Positions 22,011 to 34,320 of a stretch of DNA of 64,000 nt are shown piece by piece. Position numbers and translations under genes: made by a program. Positions within the stretch are counted from its first letter, which is position 1; each line of letters starts with the position of its first letter. The DNA comes from Parasponia andersonii (taxonomy: Eukaryota > Streptophyta > Magnoliopsida > Rosales > Cannabaceae), in NCBI GenBank assembly GCA_002914805.1, contig JXTB01000297.1, forward strand, positions 467,010 through 531,009. Direction: 5' to 3'. The notes under the pieces were generated by a model that worked only from the letters and a program-made list of their open reading frames with translations, did no database searches and was not told where the DNA came from.

Positions 22011-25000
22011 ATAATCGATGTGATGTCAAACTACTGGATGTTGAGAGCAAAATTATTTATGTGAAATCGTTCTTCTTTCTTGTGCATGATAGAAAATTAA
22101 TTAATATTTTTTCAAAATTGTTCTAACAATTACCTTTTTTTTTAATTTCTTTATTTTTGGTATGATGTATGTAAAGAGCAATTTGCTTTATTATTTCAGA
22201 ACTTAAGTATAATCCTTTCAAAAGCAAACCAAAAAAAAAGAGCTTAATTGTAATACCATGAAAATGGACTTTTTTTTATATTTTTTATTGATAATTATAC
22301 AAGTCATTGAAAGGATGTGTAAGGATGACAAACAGAGGAGTAGGTGGCTACAATAGAGCCACCTATGATAAAATTGTTTATTAGTAGTGCATATTTTAAC
22401 TTAATATTTTGTCAAATTTATATGTTACTTAATTATAGTATGATTATCTTATATGTTAAAAAAATAGTGATAGAATGTTCATATAATGTGAAATTTAGAA
22501 ATGCACTTCATCAATCAATATCTATTATATCTTTATAATAAATGTGAATAAGCATGGTTCATCTTTTTTTTCCATATATACCCTTCGTTTTTTTACATTT
22601 TTCCTTTTGGGTTTTAACAAAATCAAGTAATTTATTAGTTTTAAAAGGGCATACTAGACACTTTCACTTCTTTTCCCCTTATATGTCCTAAATCTTAAGT
22701 TAATTTCGTACTTGTACTTTTACGTTATTAGATTTTTTTTCCCCCTATTTTGTACCTATTCTTTTCCTTTTTCCTTTCTTCCATTTTAGTCTAACAAGTA
22801 ATATCTTTATGGATGATTGGTTGTTATTGTTTTTTACATTTTTTATTTTTTTATTTTTAATTAAATTGTTTATGGGTGCAGCTATTTACTGTTTGTTGTT
22901 AAATACATATCAAAATTGCCTTAAATGAAACAAACTGTAGAAAATGCACGTGCCTTTCCTCACTGGTAATATTAATATGCCTTGTAAAGTTGCCACAAAA
23001 GTCTATGAATTTGCGCTAGAGAAATCAAATTTTGAATTAAATTTTACACGAACTAAAATATTTGACTATAGAGTTGACTAATTTGACCACGTATATTATT
23101 CTTGTTTGGGACAGATATTTTTATACTAAGGATTTTAGCTATTTATTAATATTAATTTTTATATTTAAAATTTATAATAAATTTATACTATCTCTAAATC
23201 AAACATTACTTTTGACTATTTAGTTCACCAAAATACTCTTTTAATCTATAAAAAAAAAAGTATGTTAGAATAATTAAAACTTAAAACTAAATAAAACTAA
23301 TAAATTAAAAATGAAAAATCTATAAAATTTTTAATGTAAATTAATTTTAAATAAGCATTAAATTAGAAAACTATTCAAAAATATATATCTACGGAATATA
23401 TTTAAAAATTTAAAAAGAATTTTGGTAAACGAAATTGTTAAAATTTGTAGTTGACCCAAATAATTAATAAATTTGTTATAAATTTTAAATAGGTAAATCA
23501 ACATTAATAATAGTTAAACATAATATATAAACTAATAATCAGTTAAGATACAAGTAATAAAAATGTTATCATTCCTTCTTATTTGAAATAGTATGGAGCT
23601 ACGGATCAACTTTAAAATAATATATAGGTTAAGATTAATTATATTAGTAGCTTCTGAATTATACGTGATGAAGTCACTTTGGACTTCGAATTTTAAACTT
23701 ACCTTATATATTACCTTGAATTGTGTAATTGTTGTAGTGATGACCCTTATATTACTATTAAAATTTTAACCGAAATTGTGTAATTGTTGTAGTGATGACC
23801 CTTATGTTACTATTAAAATTTTAACCGAAATGAATCATGTCCAAAGCATAGAATTAAGCACTGTTTGGCTCTTGGAGTTAGGGTTTCATTCTTGGCAATA
23901 ATTATTAAACTGTATATTTTACACATGACTCATTTATGTTAAAAATTTAACAGTTTATGAAAAAAAAATGTCATTACTACAATAATTACATAATTTTTGG
24001 TAGTCTATTATGCAAGTTGAAATTTCAGAGTCTCATTCTCAATCACGATTGTCAAACTATGTTCTCTGTAAATGACTTATTTCAGTCAAAATTTTAAAAG
24101 TTTGCGACAAACAAATTATTACCGTAACAAATTGCATAGTTCAGGATAATATTATACACTATATAAGTTAAAAATTCAAGAGCAAAAGTAATTAAATAAA
24201 TATAAATGAGAGGCTATTAGATTTGAGTACCTTCTTTAATCCTTTAATGTCCTATAACTATTTTGAATTATTGAAAATTTTGCTTTATCTTTTTTTACCT
24301 ACATTAATTTTTCTCTCCTCTTAAATCTTTGGCTATATAAATGGGAAAACGAAAATAAAAACAGGTTTAGTAATCATTACCTTTTAATTTTCAAAATGAA
24401 AATAAAAGGGTAATAGTAGAAGACCTAATTACAAAAGGGATATTGATATTTCCAAATACTATAAATAAATAGAGAGATAAAAGAGAAAGTGTAAGGGGAG
24501 AAAGTCTAGAGGGGCTGAGAGGTAGGGAAAAAGAAAAGAGATTAAAAAACCAAAATTTTTGAGACTATATTTAAAAAATTTGTTTAAATAATTTTTGAAA
24601 GTAAATGTCTTTTTGCTTTCAAAATTTTATAAGTTTTATTTACAAATTAAAACAAACAAAAAATAAAAATAATTTTACCAGACATGTTTTTAAAAATGTT
24701 TCCTCTTTTTTTATTTAAAAAACAAGAAAACTATATAAATAATTTTTACTAAATAAGGCCTAATATTTACATTTTTTGACATTTCTCTTTTTTTTCCCCC
24801 CTGAAAGGAACATGTTTCTTAACTTTTTGATAGACAACAACAATTTTTTTTTTTTGAAAAGCTTCTTAAGGGAAATAAATCATTGACTAGCCAAATCAAC
24901 TTCTAGAATAGTACAAGCTTGTCAAGAAAAATTAGAAACATCCCTTAAGACAGACAAATCTAATTTCACTCCAACTCTAGTTCGAGTGTAGGCTATCATA

Positions 25001-27520
25001 TTCTTATTACAATAAATATGATTGCTCATACCACTTCCCACTTACATGAGGGAAAAAAAAATCTTTAAACTAATTCTTAGAGCTGTTAATTCAACTTGAA
25101 TAGTAGGCAAAACTTGTTCAAGGTGTCTATCAGTAAACACCGCAACAATTCCCTCTTCTAGGTGCTAATCTGTAAATGTTACAATAGTCCCATTCGAGTC
25201 ACGAATGATACCAGCATAAACTGTCAACCTCAGTAACTCCAAAGAAAGATCTTTGACAAGGTGAAATCTTCCAAATTTAGTTCTTAAAAGTTTTATATCT
25301 AGAAGAATACCAACAAAACACGCACACACACTCGAAAAAAAGAAAAAAAAAAAACAGTAGTGAAACAATATCTCTGAATCTAAATCAAGAATGATACATT
25401 GGAATCTTATATAATTCCTTTTCCTCAATTATAATATAGATCTCTAAATCCAATCTAAATGATATTTTAAACAAAACTAGACTCATCATTGTACTTTATG
25501 AAAAAATAATTATTGTGTAACATCACTAGAAATATAATGCTAAGAATGCTAATTTTAAGTTGTAATTTAAATTTTTGAGATCAAACTTGAAAAACATGTG
25601 AACAAAAAATCCTAATTGTTTTAAGTTAGTTTGAAATTTTGATTTTCATTTGTGTCCAATTGAAACAGATTTCATGCTTTACACCTTTTTTTTTTTTGGT
25701 GCTATCTAGAATTTTAATTGAATTTGTTGTGTAATGTCAGTGTAAAAATTAATTGACATTTTTTTTTCTATCACTAGGGAAAAAGAAAAATGCACTATTT
25801 AATTTTCGAAGTCCGGATAGCAAATGCCTAAAATACTCCAAAATTAGGTGTATTTATCATAATTAACAAATAACTTTTTTTAGACTACATATAAAAATGT
25901 TAATTTTTTTATTTTTATTTTTATATTAAAATTTGACACATTTAATATGAAATTTACTCGAATTGATATAATTAATTAATTTTTGAAACAAAACATATTA
26001 TAAAATAATAAATAATTACTTCATAGAAAATATCTTTTAATGAATTTCATATAAATAAAGTGAAAAATAATAAACTACTGAGTAAATTTATCTCAAAAAA
26101 GTAAAACTGAAACGGAAAAATTAAATAAATGAATAATTATAATATTTGAAAATATTATGACACGTCAATATGAATGACGTCTTTATCAAATAAATAATTT
26201 ATGAGTAACATGAAACCCACAAAGTACTAGCTCTTTTACATCAGCTTGTATACTTGAGTTATCGACAAATAATTCTATACGAATGTATATAAGTATAAAG
26301 TATTTGGAATTGATAAACTCAGATACTTTGCTATAAAATTTTTATTTGTATAAAAAAATAATCATACGTGCGAGACATCAATATATTACTAAATAGTTCT
26401 ATATTAGCATATATAAGTTTTTATAATTAGTATATTTGATAAAATAAAATGAATATAATATATTAGACACATATTGGAACAGATAAATTGGATAATTTGA
26501 TTATAAAACCAAAAATAAGAACATTATTAAAATGTAGCTTAAAATACGACTAATTACTAAGAGCTCTAATGACAATTGACGGTATACTCCAATACGAAGT
26601 ACCAACTATCGACGTACTTTTTCCCGAGTACTTTAATTTTTACTGTTCTAGAAACTAGAAAGAAACGACCTATATTTTGGAGTACTTATTAATTCTACAA
26701 CACACCAGAGCTAAAACTATATTCCAAAAGACTTTAGTCTTTTAAGTAATGAAAATTTTATTAAATGAGTGATATTGTTTATTNGGTACTACTAATATCT
26801 CATAACATTATTTCTAGATAAAAATTCACCAATCGTTGAGTCACTCCACTTAATAGTATATATTTATATATTTAGTACGATTAATGCTAGAAATATACAC
26901 AAATTGTATGCAAAACTCACACATTCAGGTTGCATTTATTTTAACTACTCATGTACCTGGTATGGTCTCACTTTCAAAAAAATGTAGACATCTAATATAC
27001 ATACTATGTTAATATGAATGAGTTTTAAATGTAATTTATACGTGTCCCTCGGATTACTTATTTGGTATATATTTTTGTAATTATTCTTTAAGTAATAGCT
27101 ATAAACCTTTAATTTGCCCCCCCAAAAAAAAAATGCTACAATCCTTTAGCTTCTCAACAAGTTGAAAAATATATTTCAACAATGCCCATGTTTTTATTTT
27201 CATAGTTTCATACCTGATTTTTAGGTATATTTCATGTGTAAAATACATTAGATATATACATTATAAAATATATTTTTAGGTATAACTTTTATATGAATTA
27301 CTTATAGCATACATTTCTCCAAAAATATGTGTAAATTTATTAAAATATGTTCAAAAAGGGTATTTATGTACTTTCCCTTAAAAGGGTCTATTGCGAAGTG
27401 GCCGGAACAAAAAAAAAAAGAAAAAAACATAGTCTTTCCTTATTTTCGAATTTGTCCCTCTATGTCTGGTTTACAGACAAAAGAAAAATATATAAAAGTA
27501 TTTAAAATAGGAAGCAGAAA
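22011..27520. other. AT-rich intergenic DNA, no gene seen
   Basis: This 5.5-kb stretch holds only short random ORFs, poly(A) and poly(T) runs, one clear tandem duplication (23719-23828) and a single N at 26784. No splice-linked coding exons, RNA genes or transposase motifs were found. Confidence 0.6.
23719..23828. repeat. 55-bp tandem duplication
   Basis: Units 23719-23773 and 23774-23828 begin AATTGTGTAATTGTTG and differ at one base (TATATTAC versus TATGTTAC), so the duplication is recent. Confidence 0.95.
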
Positions 27521-27523
27521 AAA

Positions 27524-27859
27524 GGGGCAAATTACTCCACACTCCCAATTTTCAACTAGTACCCTGTCCTAAGATATTCGAATTCGGAAGTAATCTCATA
27601 TTTTGCCCCCAAAATTAACAAAATAGTCTCAATTAACCCCAAAATTAGCTTTCTTGATTATTGTCATGCTAGTTTGATTTTCAAGCTTATGCATCTTCAA
27701 TCAGCTTTTTTATATCCGCTAAGAACATTTAACGTTTTGCAGTCTTCCATGCTTTTTCATGGGCAAAGTGAGACAATTTTACTAATTTTGGGGTCGAAAA
27801 TATCAAGATAAATTATCTTAGGGACATAGCGTAAATAGTTGGCAAAAGTCAAGGGTCAT
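27524..27859. mobile_element. Foldback/MITE element upstream of GRAS copy 2
   Basis: The left arm GTCCTAAGATATT...TTTGCCCCCAAAATTAACAA is the imperfect reverse complement of the right arm TTACTAATTTTGGGGTCG...TATCTTAGGGAC. It ends about 170 bp before the conserved promoter block at 28027. A purine-rich direct repeat with GAATTCTTT follows. It is absent from the unit A promoter. Confidence 0.65.
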
Positions 27860-28026
27860 AAAAAAAGGAATTCTTTCGGTCTCAAAAAAAAAAAGAAAGA
27901 ATTCTTTAGGTCTCAAAAAAAAAAAAAAAAAGAAAAGAAAAACAGAATTCGCTCTATTTATTTATTTATTTTAAAAAAAAAAACGGGAGAAAAGAATTAA
28001 AAAAAAAAAGGAGAGAGAGGAGGGGA

Positions 28027-28100
28027 GCACTTTACCACTTGTATATGTTGCACGCATCCAAATAGGAGAAAACAGAGGGAAGACGAAATACTCCAAACAC
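28027..28100 (+). promoter_or_regulatory. Core promoter of GRAS copy 2
   Basis: Matches 7222-7300 closely: CACTTTACCACTTGTATATG, TTGCACGCATCCAAATAG and ACAGAGGGAAGACGAAATAC. The TATA-like element reads TGTATATG near 28036. Conservation ends abruptly upstream, close to the inserted element. Confidence 0.6.
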
Positions 28101-28197
28101 ACAAACACGTACACAATTACACAGACGCACCGGAAGACGAGACAGGAGAAACCACCAAAGCTTATAACCACCCAAAAACAACAACAAAAACAACTAG

Positions 28198-28251
28198 ATG
28201 ACGACTCCACAAAATGGGTCTCTGAGTCATTCTACGGACAAAACGAATTGA
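28198..28251 (+). other. uORF of 17 codons in the GRAS copy 2 leader
   Basis: The ATG at 28198 aligns with the uORF start in copy 1 and reads 17 codons to TGA. A second three-codon ATG frame lies inside it at 28214. Any regulatory role is inferred. Confidence 0.4.
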
Positions 28252-28355
28252 CCCTTTTGGGAGTAAAGCTCGCTCCTCTCTCCAACTGCTTAAGAAGTAG
28301 TACTAGTAGTAGAAGAAGAAGAAGAAGAAGAAGAAGAAAGCAAGAGCAGCGTAAG

Positions 28356-28649
28356 GTGTGTGCGTTACCTGATGATGATGATGAGCTTGTAGAGCTGTGG
28401 ATTTATCACAAGAAAGAAAAAAAAAAAGAAAAAAAGAAGGGTCCACCTCTTTGTTGAGTCTCAAGTTGTATTTGTAAAATTACTTCTCAAAATCTTTTTT
28501 AACCCTCTTCTTTTCAAATTCGTGTCTCAGTATCAAGATTTGGAGAAAAACCCATCTAGGAGGAGCTTGTGGGGGGTACTTATTTTATTGAAAACTGGAG
28601 GTTTCTGGGGTCCTGGTTTGTTGGGTATCCATCGGTTTGGTTTCTTTAG
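28356..28649 (+). other. Candidate 5'-UTR intron abutting the ATG (copy 2)
   Basis: Donor AAG/GTGTG at 28356 and acceptor TTCTTTAG at 28649 define 294 bp, against 290 bp in copy 1. A (GAT)n run and an A/G-rich tract lie inside. Cross-copy conservation is the only support for splicing. Confidence 0.5.
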
Positions 28650-30856
28650 ATGAAGGCCATGCCCCTACCCTTTGAGGAGTTTCAAGGGAAGGGGGTGTTA
28701 GATTTCTTTTCTTTTTCTTCTACTGCTTCAGATTCACTATTGTCACCACAGCAGCAAAGGCCACGAAAGTGGAACACTCTAATCAGCAAAGAGAATTGCT
28801 ATGTGGGCAGCGAGCCCACCTCTGTCCTCGACACTAGAAGAAGCCCAAGCCCTCCCAGATCCACCTCAACACTGTCTTCCTCTCTCGGCAGCTGCGGCTG
28901 CGGCGGCGGCGGCGGCGGCGGGGGCAACGGTGGTGGAACGGGCTCAACCGACACCACCACCATCACCGGTGTGGCTGCTGCGGCGGCATCCGAGACCCCA
29001 TCAGGCGCAGGAGCAGCATTAGAGGAGGAAACATGTGGCCTTGGAATGGAGGATTGGGAGAGCGTGTTATCTGAGTCACCAGGCCAAGAGCAGTCCATTA
29101 TGAGATTGATTATGGCGGATGTTGATGACCCATCTCTGGGTTTGAACAAGCTTTTGCAGACCGGGAGTGTTTCCCAAGAGATGGAATTCAATGCGGGAGG
29201 GTTTGGTTCGGTGGATCAAGGATTTGGGTTCCAACCCAATGGTGGGAATTTGGTGGGCAGCTTTATTGATCCTTCTGGAAAAGGAACAACTTGTTCTGAT
29301 TCCCCTTTCAATAGTGCTACCCCAAATGCTCACAACAACAATACCAGGCATGGTTCAGCTTTCAACCCCATTAATCCGATGTTTTCTGCTTCAGCTAACA
29401 GTCTTTTGCCAGTTTCGCTTTCTCCTTTGGCGTNGTTGAGTCTATGGATGCAAAGCCTCAGGTTTTCAATCTTCAGGTGGTCTTAAACCAGAATCAAGCT
29501 AATTTGGCTCAAAATCCAGCGTTGGTTATGCCTTTGACATATGCCCAGTTGCAAGAGCACCATGTGATTTCTCAACTGCCGGCCAAGCGGCTTAATACCA
29601 GTGCCGTTGGGCCTAACTATCAGGTCCAGAAGGTTCAGTTTCCGAGTTCTGGGCAAGAGGTGTTTATTCGGGGACAGGAACAGCAGCTCCAATTGCTCCA
29701 TCAGAGGCCAACTATGGCAGGGTCAAAGCAGAAGATGATGAGTCCAGGAGCGGGAGACGAATTGGCAAACCACCAGCTTCAGCAGGCGTTGATTGACCAG
29801 CTTTCCAAGGCTGCAGAGCTGATAGAAACCGGTAATCCGGTACTCGCGCAGGGGATATTGGCGCGGCTCAATCACCATGTCTCTCCTCTTGGTAAGCCTT
29901 TTCAACGGGCCGCTTTCTATTTCAAGGAGGCCTTAGAGTTGCTCCTCCACAACTCATTGGCTTTACCGCCCTTTAATCTCATTTTTAAAATTGGAGCTTA
30001 CAAAACATTCTCTGAAATCTCGCCGGTCCTTCAATTTGCCAATTTTACTTGTAACCAAGCCATTTTAGAAGCCATGGAAGGCTTTAGTAGAATTCATGTT
30101 ATTGATTTTGATATTGGCTATGGTGGGCAATGGGCTTCTTTTATGCAAGAGCTTGCCTTGAGAAATGGTGGTGCGGGTTCTCTTAAAATTACTGCATTTG
30201 CGTCTCCATCCACACACGACGAATTCGAGCTTGGTTTCACTCAAGAAAACCTGAAACATTTTGCTGCTGAACTCAACTTGGCATTCGAGCTCGAAATTGT
30301 AAGCGTGGAATTGTTGAACTCTGGTTCTTGGCCACTGCCTCTACATATCTCAGAAGGTGAGGCAATTGCAGTGCATCTCCCAATTGGTTCCTTTTCCAGC
30401 TACCCTCTATCCCTTCCTTTGGTCCTCCGCTTTGTAAAACAGCTCTCCCCAAAAGTTGTGGTCTCTTTGGAAAGAGGGTGTGATCGAACAGATGTTCCAT
30501 TTCCGCTCCAAATCATTCATGCGTTTCACTCCTATTCGGGCCTGCTTGAATCACTTGACGCAGTTAATGTCAACCTCGACGTCCTGCAAAAGATTGAAAA
30601 GTTCTTACTTCAACCAGGAATTGAGAAAACCGTGCTGAGTCGCCACCGTTCTCCCGATAGAACACCTCCGTGGAGATCTTCGTTTTTGAATTCTGGGTTT
30701 TCGCCATTGACATTCAGTAACTTCACAGAGTCCCAAGCTGAGTGTTTGGTGCAGCGGACTCCTGTTAGGGGCTTCCATGTTGAGAAGAAACAGTCTTCAC
30801 TTGCCCTTTGCTGGCAGCGAAAGGAGCTGATCTCGGCCTCAGCTTGGAGGTGTTGA
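28650..30856 (+). CDS. HAM (SCL22/SCL27-like): GRAS transcription factor, HAIRY MERISTEM clade (copy 2; frame broken by an N)
   Basis: Tandem paralogue of the gene at 7755, with the same nuclear meristem-maintenance role expected. The first 261 codons (28650-29432) hold PLPFEEFQGKGVLDF, CYVGSEPTSVLDTR, a Gly-rich run coded by GGC repeats near 28900, and GMEDWESVLSESPGQEQSIM. After a single N at 29434 the frame shifts by two and resumes as VESMDAKPQVFN for about 473 codons to TGA at 30854. The GRAS domain is complete: ILARLNHH with a miR171 site, IHVIDFDIGYGGQW, SLERGCDRTDVPF, and SAW ending SASAWRC. In copy 1, 29 bases separate the same two anchor words. A missing 2-mod-3 length restores the frame here, so the N is best read as a collapsed gap. 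Full length would then be about 744 aa. It keeps spacer motifs that copy 1 lost, so this copy is closer to the ancestral form. Confidence 0.92.
29854..29874 (+). promoter_or_regulatory. miR171 target site in GRAS copy 2
   Basis: Same 21 bases as 8780-8800, fully complementary to canonical miR171 and in the same codons of ILARLNHH. Both tandem copies are therefore predicted to stay under miR171 control. Confidence 0.95.
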
Positions 30857-31325
30857 CTGCTGCGTGCTGAAGATCGAAAAGTCGGCATTTTAAAATTGGC
30901 CTCAGCTTGGAGGTGCTGCATAACTTACTGCTTTTAGTTATCTGATCCTTTTAGAAATTTTCTTTCTTCAGCTTCTTCTCCTATGCTAATTGTCTATGTG
31001 CTGTAGGCTTATTATTTTGAATCAAAAGTCCAAACAGTGAAGTAACTTTTAGGCTTTGTATGGTTCTTCGATTTTCATTCCAGTTTCTTACTTGGGATTT
31101 GGATATTGTTTCTTTTGTTGCTCTTAATTAATATGGTGACTGTTGTACATTTCACAGCAAAAACAAAGCATAACCAAGCAAATTGTACCTACTTTTTCCT
31201 CTGCAAATAACATTTTGTGTTTTTGGTATCATATTCACTCTCAAATGCTTTCAACTTTCCAAATTTGATATCATCAATCTTATGCCGATTCCTTGTTCAG
31301 GTCTATCATGAGAAATTAACAAAAA
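30857..31325 (+). other. 3' UTR and flank of GRAS copy 2; end of duplication unit B
   Basis: Aligns with 9813-10280. A 21-bp stretch covering the last codons and stop (30835-30855) is repeated with one change at 30899-30919, just past the stop. After about 31325 the similarity to unit A ends. Confidence 0.6.
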
Positions 31326-34054
31326 GTATATATAGGGAGAATTATTTGCAACTTTATTTCAGATCATATACCATCTCCATAATCATCTTGCGAGTGAATA
31401 GACTAGTCTTTTTGGCTACTGGTTTAGTTTCGTTAACAATACGTGTAACTGGGTAATTGCATATTGATTTGTGAATTTACTAGAGTACTTTAAACCCGTT
31501 GGTCTACTTAGCTTGTCTCAAGTACAGGTCGGATCAATTCTTGTGGTTTATCAATCTGTATTAGTCTTTTAGAACCCATTTGGCCAATCATACAAAAAGC
31601 CAATTCTTCATTGTTAATTTTTACAAGCATGGAAGTTCAATTATTTGTTCATGGAAAAATGGTATAAAGTTATAATATTAGTGATTCAGTTCCTCAGATG
31701 TTTCAGTTTGGTCTCTAAGACAGGATGTTGGCCTAAATTCCCTCTTGATACATGCACTTCCAAATCTTCAATGCTTTAAAATATCTTCCAGTTAATGTCA
31801 ATTATGGAGTTGCGTTATATTTTAATCGTCATCTCCATTATATAATGTCCAATTTTCTCACTCATATTTATATATCTTAGATTAGGCATGATTTATCATG
31901 CTCCTTATGCATGCCCAAGTCTACATTACAACACCATACATTTTAAATTTGTTTTTGTTCGGCTAATATAATATTTTTTATTCCTTCCTTAACGAAATCA
32001 CATGGGTGTTGTACCAATGGACCCCCACATGATTAGGTTAGAGACTTTTCTTTTTTAACACCTTGGAAGCTCCTCATTTAACTACACTTTTTTTTTTTTT
32101 TAATTGAACATCTTCATAATATTACATAATTAAGGCCATGTTGCATGAATAAGATTGTTTGGTTTTCGTTGTATTATCATTATTATTTGTCATAATATAA
32201 ACCCATTTTTTTCCCCTGGACTTTTTACAATATCAATCTAGCCTAACAGGTCGGCTTCATGGACAATGAATACTATATGATAAAATTAATAGTAGTACGA
32301 AATTATTTAATTCTTCTGATTAAATGTTCTATATATCTATAGTCTAATACAATAAAACACCATTTGTCAAAGGGTATTATTCAATTATGGGAGCAGGTTA
32401 TATGTGCCCTTCCTAACAGAACAAGAAACTGGTCCAACAAGGCAACAATGGTGAACTGCACTTTAACACTTGGAGGGGCATGTACAGTACCCCTTGAGAC
32501 CGAGCTCGATGGGCAACCCTTTATTTTAAGGTAGGGCACCCTTGTAAGTAAACTAAGACTTAGTTGTCCTCGTGACCAAGTCATCCGATGGCATGACTCA
32601 AAAAGAACATAAAGAATATTTGTTACCATCACGAAAGAAGCAATATATAATGTAAACTTGAAGACTGTTTATATGGCCTCTTTGTTTTTATTATTATTTT
32701 TTTAAACATAAATGTGATGCTAGACACTAAAATGATTATTTAGCACCATCCAGTCAGGCCTACGCTTGCGAATCCTTGCTAATTTACTTCTTATAATGAA
32801 TATTATAATCTCATAGTTGATAAAAAAAATTAAGTTTAACTATTGATTTCTATTTATTATAAATAAAAAAAAATATTTATTATTATAAAATCTCTACTCC
32901 ACCTCATTAGAGGTAATAAGTTTTCACTTGTACTTAATGTGATTCGAACGTAGAATCGAGATCTCAGATAATAAATGCTTAATTGATTTTTTTTTATTTA
33001 TAAAAAAAACTACAAATAACCCATTTCTCTATACATCTTAAAAACGAAGGAAAAAGGTTAACTTTTTAAGTCTTTGTTTGGCTTGTGAATATTTTTTGGT
33101 TTATTTTGAAGATATAAATGACAAATCTTCTTTGTCGTTTATCAAGCAAAAGGGAGGAAAAAAAAAAGATTTTCTATGATGTTTTTTTTGTTTAAAAAAT
33201 ATTTCATATTATTAAGATAAGAATTTATTTAGGTAGAATGGAGTATTTTAATATATCTTCAACGAACTAAAAACTAAATGAAATTTCTTACAATATTTTT
33301 TTTTGAAAACAAATTTCTTACAATATTTTCGATTGATACATTTGACAATAATTTTTTCCTAAGAGATTCAATCAAATATTATAATGTTAAAATCAATAAA
33401 TATGTATTAGTTGTCGGGTTCTTATCCATCTCATTCAATCATACTTACATACTTTATGACTTTCTTGAATACTACAATCAAGAATTTTTAACTAATTTAT
33501 CATCTAACAATATCATATCTAACGGATCATCTAAATGTTGATATATTTTTTAGGGAAGTCGATTTTTAACTTGTTCAAAGAAAAATAAGAGCAATAAAAG
33601 TCATCAATCATTATTTAAAAAACATTAGGATTTTTCTGTAATAGTTCAAATCAATTTCTATCCATATAGGCTTTCAATTAGAAGTCTAAAACTTTTAACT
33701 TCCAATCCGTTATTAAAAGATATGATTCCAACTGATCAGATCGAGGAAGATTTTGTAGTAGGAAAGGAAGAAATAGCAAAATTTTTTTACTTATTGGAAG
33801 ATTTTCATAAAGATTCTATATCACTCGAATACTATTTGATCTAAAAGTAATAATATTCATCCTAATGGGATAAAAAAAAAAACCCAACCAAAGTGACAGT
33901 TCTCAGTAGTAAAATTAGTTTTATAGATGAATTAATTAAATAAAACTTATAATCATTAATTTCTCATAATTGTCAACAATAAATAATTGATATATGAATA
34001 TTTTGTTAGCCCAACTAGGGTGAAAAACATTTTTGCTTGATCTAATTCTAATAA
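31326..34054. other. Intergenic DNA with one GC-richer island
   Basis: No gene is supported. Positions 32385-32640 are less AT-rich than their surroundings and carry an 83-codon - strand ORF with no recognisable motif. It may be a transposon relic. A GTGATTCGAACGTAGAATCGAG stretch near 32939 resembles sequence often seen in plant repeats but forms no tRNA. Confidence 0.45.
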
Positions 34055-34288
34055 TTTGTTAGTCCTTTCTTGCCACATCATATTTTTATTTGGTTATGAT
34101 ATGAGCAATACTAAAAGATACTGGCACTAAGTACTTAATAATCGTCTTATAAGTTTTAAGACTTAAAAGAGTTTGTTAGTCCTTTCTTGTTACATCATAT
34201 TTTTGTTTGGTTACGATATGAGCAATACTAAAAGATATTGGCATTGAGTACTTAATAATCATCGTATAAGTTTTAAGACTTAAAAACA
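34055..34288. repeat. 117-bp tandem duplication
   Basis: Units start at 34055 and 34172 with TTTGTTAGTCCTTTCTTG. Each carries TATGAGCAATACTAAAAGATA or its close variant and ends in TAAGTTTTAAGACTTAAAA. A third partial copy of the unit's end is found at 35171-35226, on the far side of the dimeric MITE. Confidence 0.85.
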
Positions 34289-34320
34289 GTTTTATTAGCG
34301 TGTAGTTTTTAAGAGTATCT

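Noticed and set aside
28799..29191. 130-codon Pro-rich ORF on the - strand inside HAM copy 2
   Set aside because: It is the antisense of the Gly-rich N-terminus (GGC repeats), and its length follows from GC-rich codon use of the true gene.
28650..29486. HAM copy 2 read as a frameshifted pseudogene or two genes
   Set aside because: The frame breaks exactly at an N and the paralogue predicts a missing length that restores it. Both halves are otherwise well preserved.
32381..32632. 83-codon - strand ORF in a GC-richer island
   Set aside because: No recognisable motif, no promoter or splice context, and the island could be a transposon relic.
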